This document shows positions 27,586-38,449 of a stretch of 64,000 bases of DNA, piece by piece. The DNA is from Bacteriovoracaceae bacterium (lineage in GTDB: Bacteria; Bdellovibrionota; Bacteriovoracia; Bacteriovoracales; Bacteriovoracaceae). The DNA lies in NCBI GenBank assembly GCA_023701435.1, contig JAMPXB010000002.1, positions 112,171 to 176,170 of the forward strand. Direction: 5' to 3'. Below the pieces are notes generated by a model. The model made no database searches. It saw nothing but the letters and a program-made list of their open reading frames with translations, and had not been told where the DNA came from. The translations under genes and the position numbers were made by a program. Every line of letters begins with the position of its first letter. Position 1 is the stretch's first letter.

Positions 27586-28264
27586 CCAATTACTTTTTTC
27601 AGTTTTTCCTTATGTGGCAGTTATAATGGCCGTGGTGGTGACTCTTGTTCGTTACCGCTTTCAAAAATTCAAATTCTCATCTTTATCTTCACAGTTTTTG
27701 GAGGGGAAGAGTTTGTTTTGGGGGTCAGTACCATGGCATATAGGGATTATTATTGTTTTGGCCGGACATTTTGTTGCCTTCCTTCTCCCAGAACAAATTC
27801 TCGCCTTTAACAGCGTTCCTGCCCGATTAGTCTTGTTGGAAGTCACTGGTTTGGCGATGGCCTTGCTTGCTCTGGTGGGTCTGGCCCTTTTGATTTTCAG
27901 AAGATTAAATAACAAGAGAATTCAGGCCGTAACTACAACCAGTGATTATGTTGTACTGCTTGTTTTATTGGTTCAAGTTATCAGCGGAATTATGATTGCT
28001 GTTGGCCATCGTTGGGGTTCAAACTGGTATGCCTCATCCATGGTTCCTTATCTGAGATCACTTTTCTTACTGAAACCGAATCTAGGCTTTGTTGTCAGTA
28101 TGCCTTGGACAGTGAAAATTCATATTCTCAATGCCTTTGTCTTCATCATGCTTATTCCCTTTACCCGCTTTGTTCACTTCCTGGTTGTCCCTTTTCAATA
28201 TGTGAACCGCCCTTGGCAAATTGTCCGATGGAATTGGGATCCCTCCAGATCTCGAAAAAGTTGA
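27578..28264 (+). CDS. narI: Respiratory nitrate reductase gamma subunit
   Basis: 228 residues, five membrane helices, binding two b hemes and oxidising quinol on the periplasmic side. Visible histidine positions are GHFVAFLLP in the first half and KIHILNAFVFIMLIPFTRFVHFLV near the end. Length is normal for NarI. It is followed 10 bp later by actA, with no terminator between, so Nar and alternative complex III probably share a transcript. Confidence 0.95.
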   Translation: MSDQLLFSVFPYVAVIMAVVVTLVRYRFQKFKFSSLSSQFLEGKSLFWGSVPWHIGIIIVLAGHFVAFLLPEQILAFNSVPARLVLLEVTGLAMALLALVGLALLIFRRLNNKRIQAVTTTSDYVVLLVLLVQVISGIMIAVGHRWGSNWYASSMVPYLRSLFLLKPNLGFVVSMPWTVKIHILNAFVFIMLIPFTRFVHFLVVPFQYVNRPWQIVRWNWDPSRSRKS

Positions 28265-28274
28265 AGGTGAGTAG

Positions 28275-28820
28275 ATGAAAATAATTTTTACAGTTTTATT
28301 ACTTGTTGGAATAGGCCTTGGAGCGACCGAATTAATAAGTTTTAGTCGTTCAATTGATTTTACGGAAAACTACGCTCCAGTTCAACCACTTAAGTTTTCA
28401 CATAAAACCCATGCAGGTGATAACAAAATCGCATGTGTTTATTGTCACTTTTCTGCAGAACAGGGGCGCCATGCCGGTATTCCACCGGTTGGTCTTTGTA
28501 TGAATTGCCATACTCATGTGAAGAAGGATTCACCGGAAATTCAAAAAGTGGTTAAGGCAATGGACAGTGGAAAAAGTATTGAATGGCAAAAAGTCCATCA
28601 TCTTCCTGACTTTGCTTATTTTAATCACAGCCAGCATGTCAATGTCGGTAAAGTTTCCTGCCAGGATTGTCATGGTCAAGTTCAAACCATGGATGTCATG
28701 AAGCAGACCGGTAATCTTTCGATGGGTTGGTGTATTGACTGTCATCGAACTAAAGAAATAGCTCCACCACAGGATCATAAGTCCTTATCTGGCGGTGACT
28801 GCGCTAAATGTCATTATTGA
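28275..28820 (+). CDS. actA: Alternative complex III subunit A, pentaheme cytochrome c
   Basis: 181 residues with an N-terminal membrane anchor (about 4-22) and five CxxCH sites: 54-58, 75-79, 129-133, 153-157 and 176-180. HKTHAGDNKIACVYCH and LCMNCHT are typical of ActA. It is the periplasmic electron outlet of alternative complex III, which oxidises quinol and reduces cytochrome c, copper proteins or an oxidase. Its stop precedes the actB start by 7 bp. Confidence 0.92.
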   Translation: MKIIFTVLLLVGIGLGATELISFSRSIDFTENYAPVQPLKFSHKTHAGDNKIACVYCHFSAEQGRHAGIPPVGLCMNCHTHVKKDSPEIQKVVKAMDSGKSIEWQKVHHLPDFAYFNHSQHVNVGKVSCQDCHGQVQTMDVMKQTGNLSMGWCIDCHRTKEIAPPQDHKSLSGGDCAKCHY

Positions 28821-28827
28821 GGAAAGT

Positions 28828-31752
28828 ATGGATAATAAAAAAAATGAAATGACTCTGGAAAGTTACTGGCAAGACGTTGATGATAAGGCATATGACCAAA
28901 TCAATCTGAAGGAAGAATTTGCTGAAGGAACCTATCAAGTAGGTCTGACTAGAAAAAGTCGCCGTGACTTCTTAAAGATCATGGGTTTTAGTCTTTCCGT
29001 TCTTCCTATGGCCACATCTTGCAAAAAGATTTCTGCCCAAAAAGCAATACCGTATTTACACAAGAGTGATCAGGTCACACCGGGTGTGGCCAACTGGTAT
29101 GCCACTACCAGCAGTATGTGTCCGTCACATTGTTCACTATTAGTGAAGACGAGGGAAGGTCGTCCTATCAAAATTGAAGGCAATCCTCTTTCGCCTGTAT
29201 CCAAAGGCGGGACCTGCCCTGTGTGTCAGGCGAGTGTGCTTTCCCTATATGATTCTTCACGCTTTAAAGCTCCTAAGAAAAATGGCCAGTACACTACATT
29301 TACAACCATTGATTCAGAAATCAGGGCTTCACTCTTAAAAGCGATTTCTGATGAGAAAAGAACCGCCTTGGTATTGAGTGGTATTTATGGCCCTTCACTG
29401 ACCAGTGTGGTCAGCGATTTTAAAAAGAGTTTTGGAAACGTCGATGTGATTGTCTATAACCCTTTTGGAAATTCGGCCCAAGTGCGCGCCAATAGGGAGA
29501 GCTTTGGAAGAGAGGATATTTTTCAATATAATCTTGAAAAGGCTAAAGTCATCGTAGGGATTTCTTCTGATTTTCTCGCCACAGGTGTAGATCCTGTTAA
29601 TCTTACCAAACAGTACTCTAAGAGAAGAGACTTATTTCTTGATAAGAAACTTATTCGCCACATCCAAGTAGAAAGCTTGATGACTTTGACGGGATCAAAT
29701 GCGGATTCAAGGATTCTTATTTCTCATGATGATGAAAGTGTTTTTATCAATAACCTTTTGTTTTATATTCAAAAAGCGACAGAAACGAATTTATTGGACA
29801 TAAAAGCATATAGTTCAGAACTCAATCCTAAAGTGCAGTCTGTGGCCTCTGAATTACTGAAGGCCAAAGGTGAGTCACTTGTGATTTTAGGCTCAATGGA
29901 TGCCTCTGATCAGGTAAAAGTCAATGCCATCAACTTCCTATTGGGAAATATTAACAAGACGCTTTCACTTACAAATCGTGAATACATCCAGCATGAAAAC
30001 GATTTAGATTTTATTAAATTCCTTGCGGATGCTGAAGAGGGCCGTTACAGCAATGTCATTTTTTATGATGTGAACCCTTATTACGATTATTTTAACCAAT
30101 CCAAACTTCAAGGTGCCTTAAAAAAGATTGCAACTAAAATCTCCCTTGCCACGGCCCCTGATGAAACGACCGAACATTCAAATTACGTGGCCCCGGATCG
30201 ACACTATTTAGAAAAGTGGGATGATTTTGAATTAAGTAAAGGTGTATTTGCTTTCTCCCAACCAGTGATCGAGTCATTATTTAATAACCGTGCTGCTCAG
30301 GAAAGTCTTCTTATATGGGCGGGTCGTAAGACTATCTATGAAGATTACATCAAAAATCTCTGGCAAAACAAACTTCTGAAAGATTTGGGTCAAACAGGGT
30401 TGTTTGGAACCTTCTGGAATAAGGCCATCCATGATGGGGTTTTTGATGCAAAACTGGTCCTTTCTCAGAGTCCTGCCTTTAATTTCACAGGAAAGCTTTT
30501 GGATAGAAAGGCGAGTGCAGAAACACTTAAAATAAAAGTGTATGAAAAAATTGCATTAAGAAAAGGCAAATTTGCCAACAACCCTTGGCTTCAGGAAATG
30601 CCTGATCCCATTACCAAAGTGACTTGGGATAACTACCTGATGTTGTCATCGAGACTGGCCAAGGCCAAAAACATCACAAACGGTGATTTGATTCTCCTTA
30701 AGGCCGGTGGTCACGAGGTCACAGTACCGGCATTAGTACAACCGGGTGTTCATGATGCCGTTTTGGGATTGGCCTTGGGTTACGGGCGCACAGTCAGTGG
30801 AAAGGCAGGCAAAGGAGTTGGAGTGAATGGATATGTCTTCACCAACTTTGCACGCGATTCATTTCAGACAGGAATGAGCGTTGATTCCATGGAAAATACT
30901 GGCAAGAAATATAAACTTGCCTTGACCCAGACTCATCATTCAATGGAGGGTCGGGACATTGTGAGAGAAACCACTCTTGGCAAATATGTGGTGGATCCTT
31001 CAGCAGGCAATCCTGCTGGGGTGAAGCTTGTATCAATGTGGGGAGACCATAAAAAAGACGGTCATCAGTGGGCCATGATGATTGATTTGAATAAATGCAC
31101 CGGTTGCTCAGGATGTGTCATCAGTTGTAATGCCGAAAATAATGTTCCAGTAGTTGGAAAAGAAGAAGTTTATAATCGCCGTGAAATGCATTGGATGAGA
31201 CTAGATCGGTATTATAAGGGTGATGCTGAAAATCCGGAAGTCGTTCATCAGCCGATGTTGTGTGCCCACTGTGACAATGCTCCTTGTGAAACAGTTTGTC
31301 CGGTCTTGGCGACAGTTCAGAGTTCAGATGGGCTAAATCAACAGGTGTACAACCGCTGCGTGGGAACTCGTTATTGCGCCAATAACTGTCCTTATAAAGT
31401 TCGTCGTTTCAACTGGTTTGATTATGCCCATGACGACAAATTGGAAAATATGGTTCTTAACCCGGACATTGCTGTCAGAACCCGTGGGGTAATGGAAAAA
31501 TGTTCCATGTGCATTCAAAGAATTCAGGAAGGAAAACTTCAGGCCAAAAAAGAAGGACGTCCACTTAAAGACGGTGAAATTAAACTGGCCTGTCAACAAA
31601 GCTGTCCGGCAGATGCCATTGTCTTTGGTGATATAAACGACCCTGAATCCGAAATTTCGATGAAGCTTAAAGATCCGAGATACTACCGGGTTCTGGAAGA
31701 ATTGGGAGTTGCTCCGAGAGTGGGATATCTCACCAAAGTCAGGAACAAATAG
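28828..31752 (+). CDS. actB: Alternative complex III subunit B, iron-sulfur protein
   Basis: 974 residues. A Tat motif ([10 protein letters not shown], about 43-52) with a lipobox-like ATSC follows a ~40-residue leader, so the protein is exported. Residues ~60-720 resemble a molybdopterin oxidoreductase fold that in this family carries no cofactor. The C-terminal ~230 residues bind clusters: [37 protein letters not shown] and CSMCIQRI with CQQSCP. ATG 28828 follows GAGGAAAG and is chosen over an upstream in-frame ATG inside actA. Confidence 0.94.
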   Translation: MDNKKNEMTLESYWQDVDDKAYDQINLKEEFAEGTYQVGLTRKSRRDFLKIMGFSLSVLPMATSCKKISAQKAIPYLHKSDQVTPGVANWYATTSSMCPSHCSLLVKTREGRPIKIEGNPLSPVSKGGTCPVCQASVLSLYDSSRFKAPKKNGQYTTFTTIDSEIRASLLKAISDEKRTALVLSGIYGPSLTSVVSDFKKSFGNVDVIVYNPFGNSAQVRANRESFGREDIFQYNLEKAKVIVGISSDFLATGVDPVNLTKQYSKRRDLFLDKKLIRHIQVESLMTLTGSNADSRILISHDDESVFINNLLFYIQKATETNLLDIKAYSSELNPKVQSVASELLKAKGESLVILGSMDASDQVKVNAINFLLGNINKTLSLTNREYIQHENDLDFIKFLADAEEGRYSNVIFYDVNPYYDYFNQSKLQGALKKIATKISLATAPDETTEHSNYVAPDRHYLEKWDDFELSKGVFAFSQPVIESLFNNRAAQESLLIWAGRKTIYEDYIKNLWQNKLLKDLGQTGLFGTFWNKAIHDGVFDAKLVLSQSPAFNFTGKLLDRKASAETLKIKVYEKIALRKGKFANNPWLQEMPDPITKVTWDNYLMLSSRLAKAKNITNGDLILLKAGGHEVTVPALVQPGVHDAVLGLALGYGRTVSGKAGKGVGVNGYVFTNFARDSFQTGMSVDSMENTGKKYKLALTQTHHSMEGRDIVRETTLGKYVVDPSAGNPAGVKLVSMWGDHKKDGHQWAMMIDLNKCTGCSGCVISCNAENNVPVVGKEEVYNRREMHWMRLDRYYKGDAENPEVVHQPMLCAHCDNAPCETVCPVLATVQSSDGLNQQVYNRCVGTRYCANNCPYKVRRFNWFDYAHDDKLENMVLNPDIAVRTRGVMEKCSMCIQRIQEGKLQAKKEGRPLKDGEIKLACQQSCPADAIVFGDINDPESEISMKLKDPRYYRVLEELGVAPRVGYLTKVRNK

Positions 31753-31760
31753 GAAAAAAT

Positions 31761-33128
31761 ATGAGTGAAGTCGTAAGTAGATTAAGAAAGCCTTTGGTCA
31801 GTAAAGATAGAACTTATACAGAAGTTTCGGATGATGTCTTATCTGTCATCGAAAAACCTCCTGGTCATTTATGGAAAATTTGTATTTCCATATCTGCGTC
31901 CTTACTTTTAATGGGCATTATCGTTGTGGGTTATCAGGTCTCCACTGGAATAGGGACATGGGGGCTGAACAAAACAATCGGATGGTCCTGGGATATCACT
32001 AACTTTGTTTTTTGGGTTGGTATTGGACATGCGGGGACTCTTATTTCCGCCATCCTACTTTTATTCAGACAGAAATGGCGTACATCCATCAACCGTGCAG
32101 CTGAGGCAATGACTATTATTGCTGTTATGTGCGCCGGTATTTATCCCATTATTCACATGGGTAGACCATGGCTGGCCCATTGGGTATTTCCTTATCCTAA
32201 TACTAGAAGTCTTTGGCTCAATTTCCGTTCTCCACTTCTTTGGGATGTTTTTGCCATTAGCACTTACTTCAGTGTTTCGGCCGTTTTCTGGTACATCGGA
32301 CTCATTCCTGATCTGGCCAACATGAGAGATCGTGCTAAAACTCCGCTTAAAAAACGTATTCTCACTATCGTAAGTTTAGGCTGGAGTGGTTCACACCGTA
32401 CCTGGCACCGCTATGAAATGCTATGCTTAATTCTGGCAGGTCTTGCTACTCCTTTGGTAGTATCAGTTCACACTATTGTAAGTATGGACTTTGCAACTTC
32501 GATCATTCCAGGCTGGCACGCGACCATTTTTCCACCATATTTTGTAGCAGGGGCCGTGTTTTCTGGATTTGCGATGGTTCTCACACTTTTGATTATTCTG
32601 CGAAAAGTGATGAATTTTGAACACTACATCACTGCTTCTCACATTGAAGCTATGTGCAAGGTTCTACTCTGTACAGGTATGCTGGTTGGTCTGGCCTATG
32701 GGACAGAATTCTTTATTGCCTGGTATAGTGGGAATCAATATGAACGATTCGTATTTTTAAACCGCGCCTTTGGACCCTATGCCTGGGCCTATTGGACGAT
32801 GGTAGTTTGTAACGTTTTCATTCCTCAGTTCTTTTGGCTCAAGAGTGTGAGGAATAATCTGGTGATTGTTTTCATCATTTCAATTTTTGTCAACATAGGT
32901 ATGTGGTTTGAGCGATTCGTGATTATCACTACTTCTCTTCACCGTGATTTCCTCCCATCTAGTTGGGCAATGTTCTCTCCTACCTGGGTTGAGATCTGCA
33001 CTTTTATTGGAAGTTTTGGTTTATTTTTCACTCTATTCTTCTTGTTTGTAAGATTCCTTCCGGCAATTGCCATCTCAGAGGTAAAGACAGTTCTGAACTA
33101 TGCAAAACACAAGGATCACCATGAGTAA
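31761..33128 (+). CDS. actC: Alternative complex III subunit C (NrfD-like)
   Basis: 455-residue membrane protein with about ten helices, NrfD/PsrC family, providing a quinol-binding site. Motifs are [34 protein letters not shown] and [30 protein letters not shown], both highly typical of ActC. Its last 8 bp overlap actD. It is probably the proton-translocating quinol subunit together with ActF. Confidence 0.95.
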   Translation: MSEVVSRLRKPLVSKDRTYTEVSDDVLSVIEKPPGHLWKICISISASLLLMGIIVVGYQVSTGIGTWGLNKTIGWSWDITNFVFWVGIGHAGTLISAILLLFRQKWRTSINRAAEAMTIIAVMCAGIYPIIHMGRPWLAHWVFPYPNTRSLWLNFRSPLLWDVFAISTYFSVSAVFWYIGLIPDLANMRDRAKTPLKKRILTIVSLGWSGSHRTWHRYEMLCLILAGLATPLVVSVHTIVSMDFATSIIPGWHATIFPPYFVAGAVFSGFAMVLTLLIILRKVMNFEHYITASHIEAMCKVLLCTGMLVGLAYGTEFFIAWYSGNQYERFVFLNRAFGPYAWAYWTMVVCNVFIPQFFWLKSVRNNLVIVFIISIFVNIGMWFERFVIITTSLHRDFLPSSWAMFSPTWVEICTFIGSFGLFFTLFFLFVRFLPAIAISEVKTVLNYAKHKDHHE

Positions 33129-33642
33129 TAAATATCTCTTAGGCGTATTTCATGACGAGCATGACATGATCCACGCTGCTAAAGCATTAAAAAAGTCGAA
33201 AATAGTCATTCATGACATCTATACACCGTTTCCTGTCCATGGTTTGGATCAGTATCTTGATATTAAACCAACCAGACTTCCGGTTGTAACTCTTGTCGCG
33301 GGAACTACTGGTTTAGTTCTGGCACTGTTATTTCAGTATTGGGTCTCAGTGATAGACTGGCCTATAAATGTGGGGGGGAAGCCATTTAATTCATTTGCTG
33401 CTTTCATCCCTGTGGCCTTCGAGATTACCGTTTTATTTGGGGCATTCATTACTGTTTTTGCCTTTTTAATGAGAAGTAAGCTCGCTCCTGTCTTCAGCAG
33501 TGGCATCATGCACTCCGGGGCAACTCAAGATAAATTTGTGATTGCGTTAGCAGTGAAAGATGCTTCTTTTGATACACAGAATACTTCGAAAACTCTTGCT
33601 GACTTAGGTGCATCGGAAGTGAGCATAAGAGAGGTAAAATAA
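33121..33642 (+). CDS. actD: Alternative complex III subunit D (DUF3341)
   Basis: 173 residues with two central membrane helices. The start pattern ([21 protein letters not shown]) and the [21 protein letters not shown] stretch are those of ActD/DUF3341. It has a structural role in the membrane part of the complex. ATG 33121 follows AAGGATCACC and overlaps the actC stop; an earlier ATG at 33100 lies inside actC. Its stop overlaps the actE start (TAATG). Confidence 0.92.
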   Translation: MSNKYLLGVFHDEHDMIHAAKALKKSKIVIHDIYTPFPVHGLDQYLDIKPTRLPVVTLVAGTTGLVLALLFQYWVSVIDWPINVGGKPFNSFAAFIPVAFEITVLFGAFITVFAFLMRSKLAPVFSSGIMHSGATQDKFVIALAVKDASFDTQNTSKTLADLGASEVSIREVK

Positions 33643-34178
33643 TGAAAATTTTAATACTGATTTTTCTCATACCATTTTTTCAATCGTGTTCAAAAAGCTC
33701 CGATGTTCGGGGATATACCATCATTGATGATATGGTCCATTCACCTGCCTATGAAGCTTTTTCCGAAAATAGTCTGACTCCAGATGGTAAGACCATGATG
33801 ATGCCTGTTAAAGGAAGCATAGCCAGGGGAAAAATGCCACATCCTTATAGTGATTCAGAAGCTGATGCTTTGAAAGCTGCAGAAGAGCTGCAGGACCCTT
33901 ATCCGGAAACGGCTGCATCACTAAGGCGAGGTGAATATCTCTATAAAGGCTTTTGTATTTCCTGTCATGGTGAAACCGGGGAAGGGGATGGGCCTATTAC
34001 CTCAAAGAAATTCCCAGCACCACCTTCTTTTAAATCCTCACGAGTTAAAAGCTTTAATAAAGCACGTATTTATCATGTCATCACCGCTGGCTTTGGATCC
34101 ATGCCGGCCCATGGTTCTCAATTAACCATACAGGACCGTTGGTATCTTGCTCAATACGTGAAGAAATTTCAAAAATAA
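33642..34178 (+). CDS. actE: Alternative complex III subunit E, cytochrome c lipoprotein
   Basis: 178 residues: lipobox FQSC (Cys16) and one c-type heme site CISCH (105-109) in a class I cytochrome domain, with a likely Met axial ligand in GFGSMPAHG. It sits on the periplasmic face and completes the electron exit with ActA. Most ActE proteins have one heme, as here. The start is coupled to actD. Confidence 0.92.
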   Translation: MKILILIFLIPFFQSCSKSSDVRGYTIIDDMVHSPAYEAFSENSLTPDGKTMMMPVKGSIARGKMPHPYSDSEADALKAAEELQDPYPETAASLRRGEYLYKGFCISCHGETGEGDGPITSKKFPAPPSFKSSRVKSFNKARIYHVITAGFGSMPAHGSQLTIQDRWYLAQYVKKFQK

Positions 34179-34187
34179 AAGGTTTTT

Positions 34188-35366
34188 ATGACGATTTATA
34201 AAAATAACTGCCAGTTGAATAAAATTTTAATTTTAATGATGGGTCTGGGGATGGTGGGAATCGCAGGGGCCTTTTATCTTCTGCCGATTAAGGTTTGGAT
34301 AAATATTCTTACTGCCAATTTTATGTTTCTGTCTATTGGGCTATTTGGTCTTTTTATGCTGGCCATAACCAATATTGTCGGAGCTTCTTTTGTAACACCT
34401 TACCGCAAAGTACTTGAGGCCCTGGCAGGGACTGTACCTTATCTGGGACTATCCATGCTGGTGATCCTGCTGGGATCACATTCTCTCTATGAGTGGACTC
34501 ATGTAGATGTGGTGCTGAAAGATAAAATTCTGATGGAGAAAGCAGCTTATCTTAATCTTCCCTTCTTTTCTATCAGGATGATTATTTGCATAGGACTATG
34601 GTCACTGATGTCATTTGTGCTGGTGAGAAAATTCCGGGAACAGGAAAAATTTCCGGAAAGAGCAGAACGCATACAGGAATCATTAGGCGGTATTTCTGCA
34701 GCTTTTCTGATTGTCTTCGCTGTCACTTATTGTATGGCAAGTTTTGATTGGATCATGTCTCTTGAACCACATTGGTTTAGCACCATCTTTGGAGTTTTTA
34801 CTTTTTCTGGCCTGGTGGTTTCAGGTCTGGCCGCACTAATCCTGATATTAATTTATCTCCAGGGATTAGGTCATCTTAAAGGTCTAAACCTAAATCACTA
34901 CCATGATTTAGGTAAACTCTTATTAGGGTTTACTACCTTCTGGGCCTACATCTGGTTTTCCCAATATCTATTGATTTGGTACGCGAATATTCCTGAGGAA
35001 GGGGAGTATTACGTATTAAGGGAACATTTTGGATGGTCATGGCTCTTCTGGATAAACATTGTACTGAATTGGGTTGTTCCCTTTTTCGTGCTGTTGCCGC
35101 GTTGGACGAAAAGGAACAAAACGGTATTGCAAAGGATTTGTCTCATCATACTTTTAGGTCAATGGTTAAATCTTTATGTTATGATTGCCCCTAAAGTGAT
35201 GGAGCACCACGGAGTAATGGATCCGACAATAACCTGGATTGAACTCTTCATCACCTTAGGTTATGTGGGACTGTTTCTCTTTATTTTCTTCAAACGCCTC
35301 AGTCAGTCATCCTTGGTGGCCACAAATTCTCCTTTCCTTGAGGAAGGTTTGGCCTTGGAGCAATAG
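34188..35366 (+). CDS. actF: Alternative complex III subunit F (NrfD-like)
   Basis: 392-residue membrane protein with about ten helices, the second NrfD-like quinol subunit. Recognisable segments are SFDWIMSLEPHWFSTIFGVF, FTTFWAYIWFSQYLLIWYANIPEE and NWVVPFFVLLP. It ends the act cluster; the next gene follows after 12 bp. No cytochrome oxidase gene is adjacent, although oxidases follow act clusters in many genomes. Confidence 0.94.
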   Translation: MTIYKNNCQLNKILILMMGLGMVGIAGAFYLLPIKVWINILTANFMFLSIGLFGLFMLAITNIVGASFVTPYRKVLEALAGTVPYLGLSMLVILLGSHSLYEWTHVDVVLKDKILMEKAAYLNLPFFSIRMIICIGLWSLMSFVLVRKFREQEKFPERAERIQESLGGISAAFLIVFAVTYCMASFDWIMSLEPHWFSTIFGVFTFSGLVVSGLAALILILIYLQGLGHLKGLNLNHYHDLGKLLLGFTTFWAYIWFSQYLLIWYANIPEEGEYYVLREHFGWSWLFWINIVLNWVVPFFVLLPRWTKRNKTVLQRICLIILLGQWLNLYVMIAPKVMEHHGVMDPTITWIELFITLGYVGLFLFIFFKRLSQSSLVATNSPFLEEGLALEQ

Positions 35367-35378
35367 AGGGAGTTTTTT

Positions 35379-36161
35379 ATGGATTTAGATTTTTGTTCTC
35401 AAAAAGTGAGACAAAGGGCCATGGAGCCTAAATTTGTCGGTAGTGAAAGCGAATGCGATGATTACTTGAAGAAGAAAAATCACTTTATGTGTCACTTCCA
35501 TTTTCCTAATTCCAACGGAGAAATCACCGTTTATGGCCAATTAATAACTGAAGGCCAATCAGAGGTCATAGGTGAGGCGAAGTTTTTTACTAACGTCCAG
35601 GGGGCCCCGCTGGCCTTCCTGGATGCTTTGATTGAGTTAGCGCACAAACGGGATTATCATTCCTTACCTCTGTTGCGGCTCAAAGAAATTGAGGCCTATC
35701 TGAGGGCCAAGAATTCAGAACCTTCCTTTCCTAATGATGGCATTCAATTGCTTCGTTATTATGAGCTGATTCATGCTCTTAAGAATTCAATTTCAAAAAA
35801 GATGGCCTATCTTCCAAAAGATGCCACTGAGAATGAAAAGAAGTCTCCCACGATTGAGGAATACCGCCCTCATTCCATACTTCTTTTTAACAAAGAAAAA
35901 ATGGGAGAGTTTGTTAATTTAGAAACAGCTCTTAAAGTTGAAATAGTCAGCGATGTCCTCGCCGCCCATGTCCGCCCTCTCCTTCAAAGAGATGGAGGAG
36001 ATGTCGAATGTATACATGTCATGGAGAATTTAGTTGTCTTGATTTTCCATGGCAGTTGCGGGACATGCGGAATGTCATTAACCACCACGATGGATTTTAT
36101 TAAAAAAGTCCTGCGAACGGAGCTTTTTGACACAAATATCGACATTATTACTGATTCATGA
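35379..36161 (+). CDS. NifU-domain protein, probable iron-sulfur scaffold
   Basis: 260 residues. The C-terminal ~75 residues are a NifU C-terminal domain (VRPLLQRDGGDVECI, then CGTC at 227-230), able to hold a 4Fe-4S cluster for transfer. The first ~110 residues, with CHFHFPNSNGEITVYGQL and DALIELAHKRD, look like a NifU N-terminal/SufE-like domain but lack its usual cysteine set. It follows actF by 12 bp, so it may supply clusters to NarGH and ActB. Its stop codon overlaps the FNR-like box of the next operon. Confidence 0.8.
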   Translation: MDLDFCSQKVRQRAMEPKFVGSESECDDYLKKKNHFMCHFHFPNSNGEITVYGQLITEGQSEVIGEAKFFTNVQGAPLAFLDALIELAHKRDYHSLPLLRLKEIEAYLRAKNSEPSFPNDGIQLLRYYELIHALKNSISKKMAYLPKDATENEKKSPTIEEYRPHSILLFNKEKMGEFVNLETALKVEIVSDVLAAHVRPLLQRDGGDVECIHVMENLVVLIFHGSCGTCGMSLTTTMDFIKKVLRTELFDTNIDIITDS

Positions 36162-36199
36162 TCTGAGTCATATTTACTTTAGGCACTAACCTCTATATT
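36158..36199 (+). promoter_or_regulatory. FNR-like class II promoter of the molybdenum cofactor operon
   Basis: ATGATCTGAGTCAT (36158-36171) matches TGAY-N4-RTCA. TATATT (36194-36199) is the -10 box, start ~36206, box at -41.5, the same geometry and -10 sequence as the nos promoter. The leader to moeA is ~105 bp. Confidence 0.7.
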
Positions 36200-36310
36200 T
36201 TTAATAGGTTTCCTTATCTCTTTACTCTAAATCTCTACTTGAGACATGAGTAAGAGACGACTACGGCATTCCTGGAAACGGGATTGTTCTTCCAATTTGA
36301 AGGGGAAAAA

Positions 36311-37513
36311 ATGATTACTTCATATCAGGCACAGACGACTGTCTTGTCTTATCAACTACAACCACGAGTTGTAACGATTCCTTTAGAAGATTCTCTCTCC
36401 CGCATTTTGGCAGAAGATGTTGTGGCCGACATAGATCAGCCCCCTTTCCACCGTGTTGCCATGGATGGAATCGCTGTCAAAAAAGAACAACTACTTTCTT
36501 CCAGGAATTTTCAGATACTCGGGACTGTTTCCGCAGGCAGTGCGGTGGCAACGCTTCCCCCTGGAAATGTGTGTTTTGAAATCATGACAGGTGCTGTGCT
36601 TCCGATTAATGCGGATTTTGTTATCCGTTATGAGGATTTAAAAATTTCACATGTGGCGGAAGTTTGTTGTGACTTGGAAAAACTGTCGGCCAACTTCCAC
36701 CCCCAAGGCAATGATTACCGCAAGGGAGATAAGGTACTTTCTTTGGGGACTCAGATCAAGTCCACCACCACTGCAATCTTGGCTTCAGTAGGAAAATCAG
36801 AAGTGAAAGTTTTTGATCTCCCCCGTGTGGCGATTTTGAGTACTGGTGACGAACTCGTTGATATTGGAGTGTTACCGGGACCCCATCAGATTCGTTGGTC
36901 AAACGGCGTAAGCTTAAAGCAACAGCTTGCCGCCTTTAACTACAACGAGGTTACCCTGCATAAAGTGGGCGATGATGAAGCTGCCATGAAGAAAATGATG
37001 ATGGAACTTCTTCAAACCAAGGACGTTCTTCTCCTTACTGGGGGAGTGTCAGCGGGTAAATTTGATTTTGTTCCTAAGCTTTTGAAAGAGTGCCAGGTTG
37101 ATGAAATTTTTCACAAAGTCGCTCAACGCCCCGGTAAGCCTTTGTGGTTTGGGAAAACAGCTTCAAATGTTTTTGTTTTTGGATTGCCGGGAAATCCAGT
37201 TTCCTGTCTCGTTAACTTGCGTAAATTTGTCATCCCTTTCTTAGGGGGATCGTATCCCGGTTATAGGGCCCCGATGCAAAAAGCCTTTTTAGCTCAAGAG
37301 GTTAAATTCAACAAGTCACTGACTTATTATTGTCCAATTAAGCTTAGTAATATTGAGGGCAAATTAATGGCCACTCCACTGGCCGGAAATGGTTCTGGTG
37401 ACTTTTATCAATTAAGGGATTCCGACGGCTTCATCGAACTAAGACCTGAAGAGGGGCCTTTTAAAAAAGACTTGCTGGCCGAAATTTATCTCTGGGAAAG
37501 AAATAATGAATAA
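36311..37513 (+). CDS. moeA: MoeA, molybdenum insertase
   Basis: 400 residues. It inserts molybdate into adenylated molybdopterin. Motifs are DQPPFHRVAMDGIAV at the N-terminus (DxPPFxxSxMDG family pattern), FEIMTGAVLP, STGDEL, LLTGGVSAGKFDF and VFGLPGNPVS. ATG 36311, after AAGGGGAAAAA, is preferred to an upstream alternative start in the leader. It is the first gene of the cofactor operon and overlaps moaA by 8 bp. No moaB or mogA gene is seen nearby, so the adenylation step is encoded elsewhere. Confidence 0.96.
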   Translation: MITSYQAQTTVLSYQLQPRVVTIPLEDSLSRILAEDVVADIDQPPFHRVAMDGIAVKKEQLLSSRNFQILGTVSAGSAVATLPPGNVCFEIMTGAVLPINADFVIRYEDLKISHVAEVCCDLEKLSANFHPQGNDYRKGDKVLSLGTQIKSTTTAILASVGKSEVKVFDLPRVAILSTGDELVDIGVLPGPHQIRWSNGVSLKQQLAAFNYNEVTLHKVGDDEAAMKKMMMELLQTKDVLLLTGGVSAGKFDFVPKLLKECQVDEIFHKVAQRPGKPLWFGKTASNVFVFGLPGNPVSCLVNLRKFVIPFLGGSYPGYRAPMQKAFLAQEVKFNKSLTYYCPIKLSNIEGKLMATPLAGNGSGDFYQLRDSDGFIELRPEEGPFKKDLLAEIYLWERNNE

Positions 37514-38447
37514 ACTGATGACTGACCAATACGGAAGAACTATGCGAAAACTTCGGGTTTCGCTTCTCGACGCATGTAATTTCCGTTGTACCTATTGTAT
37601 GCCGGCATCGGCCACTTTTGCTAATATACACGACCTACTCACCCCCGATGAAATAGGATTGATTGTTTCTAACTTAACAAAATTAGGCATTGAAGAAGTT
37701 CGTCTTACTGGAGGAGAGCCCACACTTCGCTCAGAATTAGTGCCGATTGCTGAGCGCCTCTCTGAGCTGCCTTTACGCCGTCTAGGCATTACAACCAATG
37801 GTCTTCTTCTGAAGCGAGTTCTTCCGGGACTTAAGAAAACTAAACTTACCAGTATTAATGTCAGCCTCGACTCCCTCAATAGGGATAATTTCACTTCACT
37901 GGCACGTTTTGATGGCCTCAAACAAGTCACTGATGCTATCGACAGCGCCGTAGAGATGGGGTTTAAAGTGAAGATCAATACGGTATTGATGAAACAAAAC
38001 GTGGGTGAAATGGATCAATTCTTGGAATACGCCCGCAGTCGTAACATTGAGATCAGATTTTTGGAACTGATGAAGATTGGCGTTGCCGTTGACTCTTACG
38101 AAGATACTTTCCTGCCGGCAGCATACGTCATTCATCAACTTCGTCGACAGTACAAAATGAAACAAGTTAATGTGGAAGCGGATTCCACCGCATTTAAGTA
38201 TCAGCTTGATAACGGTGTACAGGTGGGATTCATTGCTTCTGAATCCATGCCTTTTTGTGGAAGTTGCTCACGGCTTCGTTTAGATAGCAAAGGGGCCCTT
38301 CGTTCATGCTTGATGCAGGAACATAAATTGAACCTTCGTGGCCTTCTCTTTGATCAGTACCCAGCAGTTGTTTCACAGGTCATCAAGTGGAAACCCCACG
38401 ACAGGATCGAAAAAGTTGCACAACCTATGTATCAAATCGGAGGCTAG
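37506..38447 (+). CDS. moaA: MoaA, GTP 3',8-cyclase
   Basis: 313-residue radical SAM enzyme for the first step of molybdopterin synthesis. The radical-SAM cluster cysteines are Cys24, Cys28 and Cys31 (CNFRCTYC); the C-terminal substrate cluster uses Cys251, Cys254 and Cys268 (CGSC...C). It ends in the conserved Gly-Gly tail. The LTGGEPTLR motif is present. Confidence 0.97.
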   Translation: MNKLMTDQYGRTMRKLRVSLLDACNFRCTYCMPASATFANIHDLLTPDEIGLIVSNLTKLGIEEVRLTGGEPTLRSELVPIAERLSELPLRRLGITTNGLLLKRVLPGLKKTKLTSINVSLDSLNRDNFTSLARFDGLKQVTDAIDSAVEMGFKVKINTVLMKQNVGEMDQFLEYARSRNIEIRFLELMKIGVAVDSYEDTFLPAAYVIHQLRRQYKMKQVNVEADSTAFKYQLDNGVQVGFIASESMPFCGSCSRLRLDSKGALRSCLMQEHKLNLRGLLFDQYPAVVSQVIKWKPHDRIEKVAQPMYQIGG

Positions 38448-38449
38448 AG

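Noticed and set aside
27578-28264. Nitrite or nitric oxide reductase genes among the nar/act block
   Set aside because: All genes there fit nar or act families; no nirS, nirK, nrfA or norB motifs were found, so those steps are encoded elsewhere or are absent.
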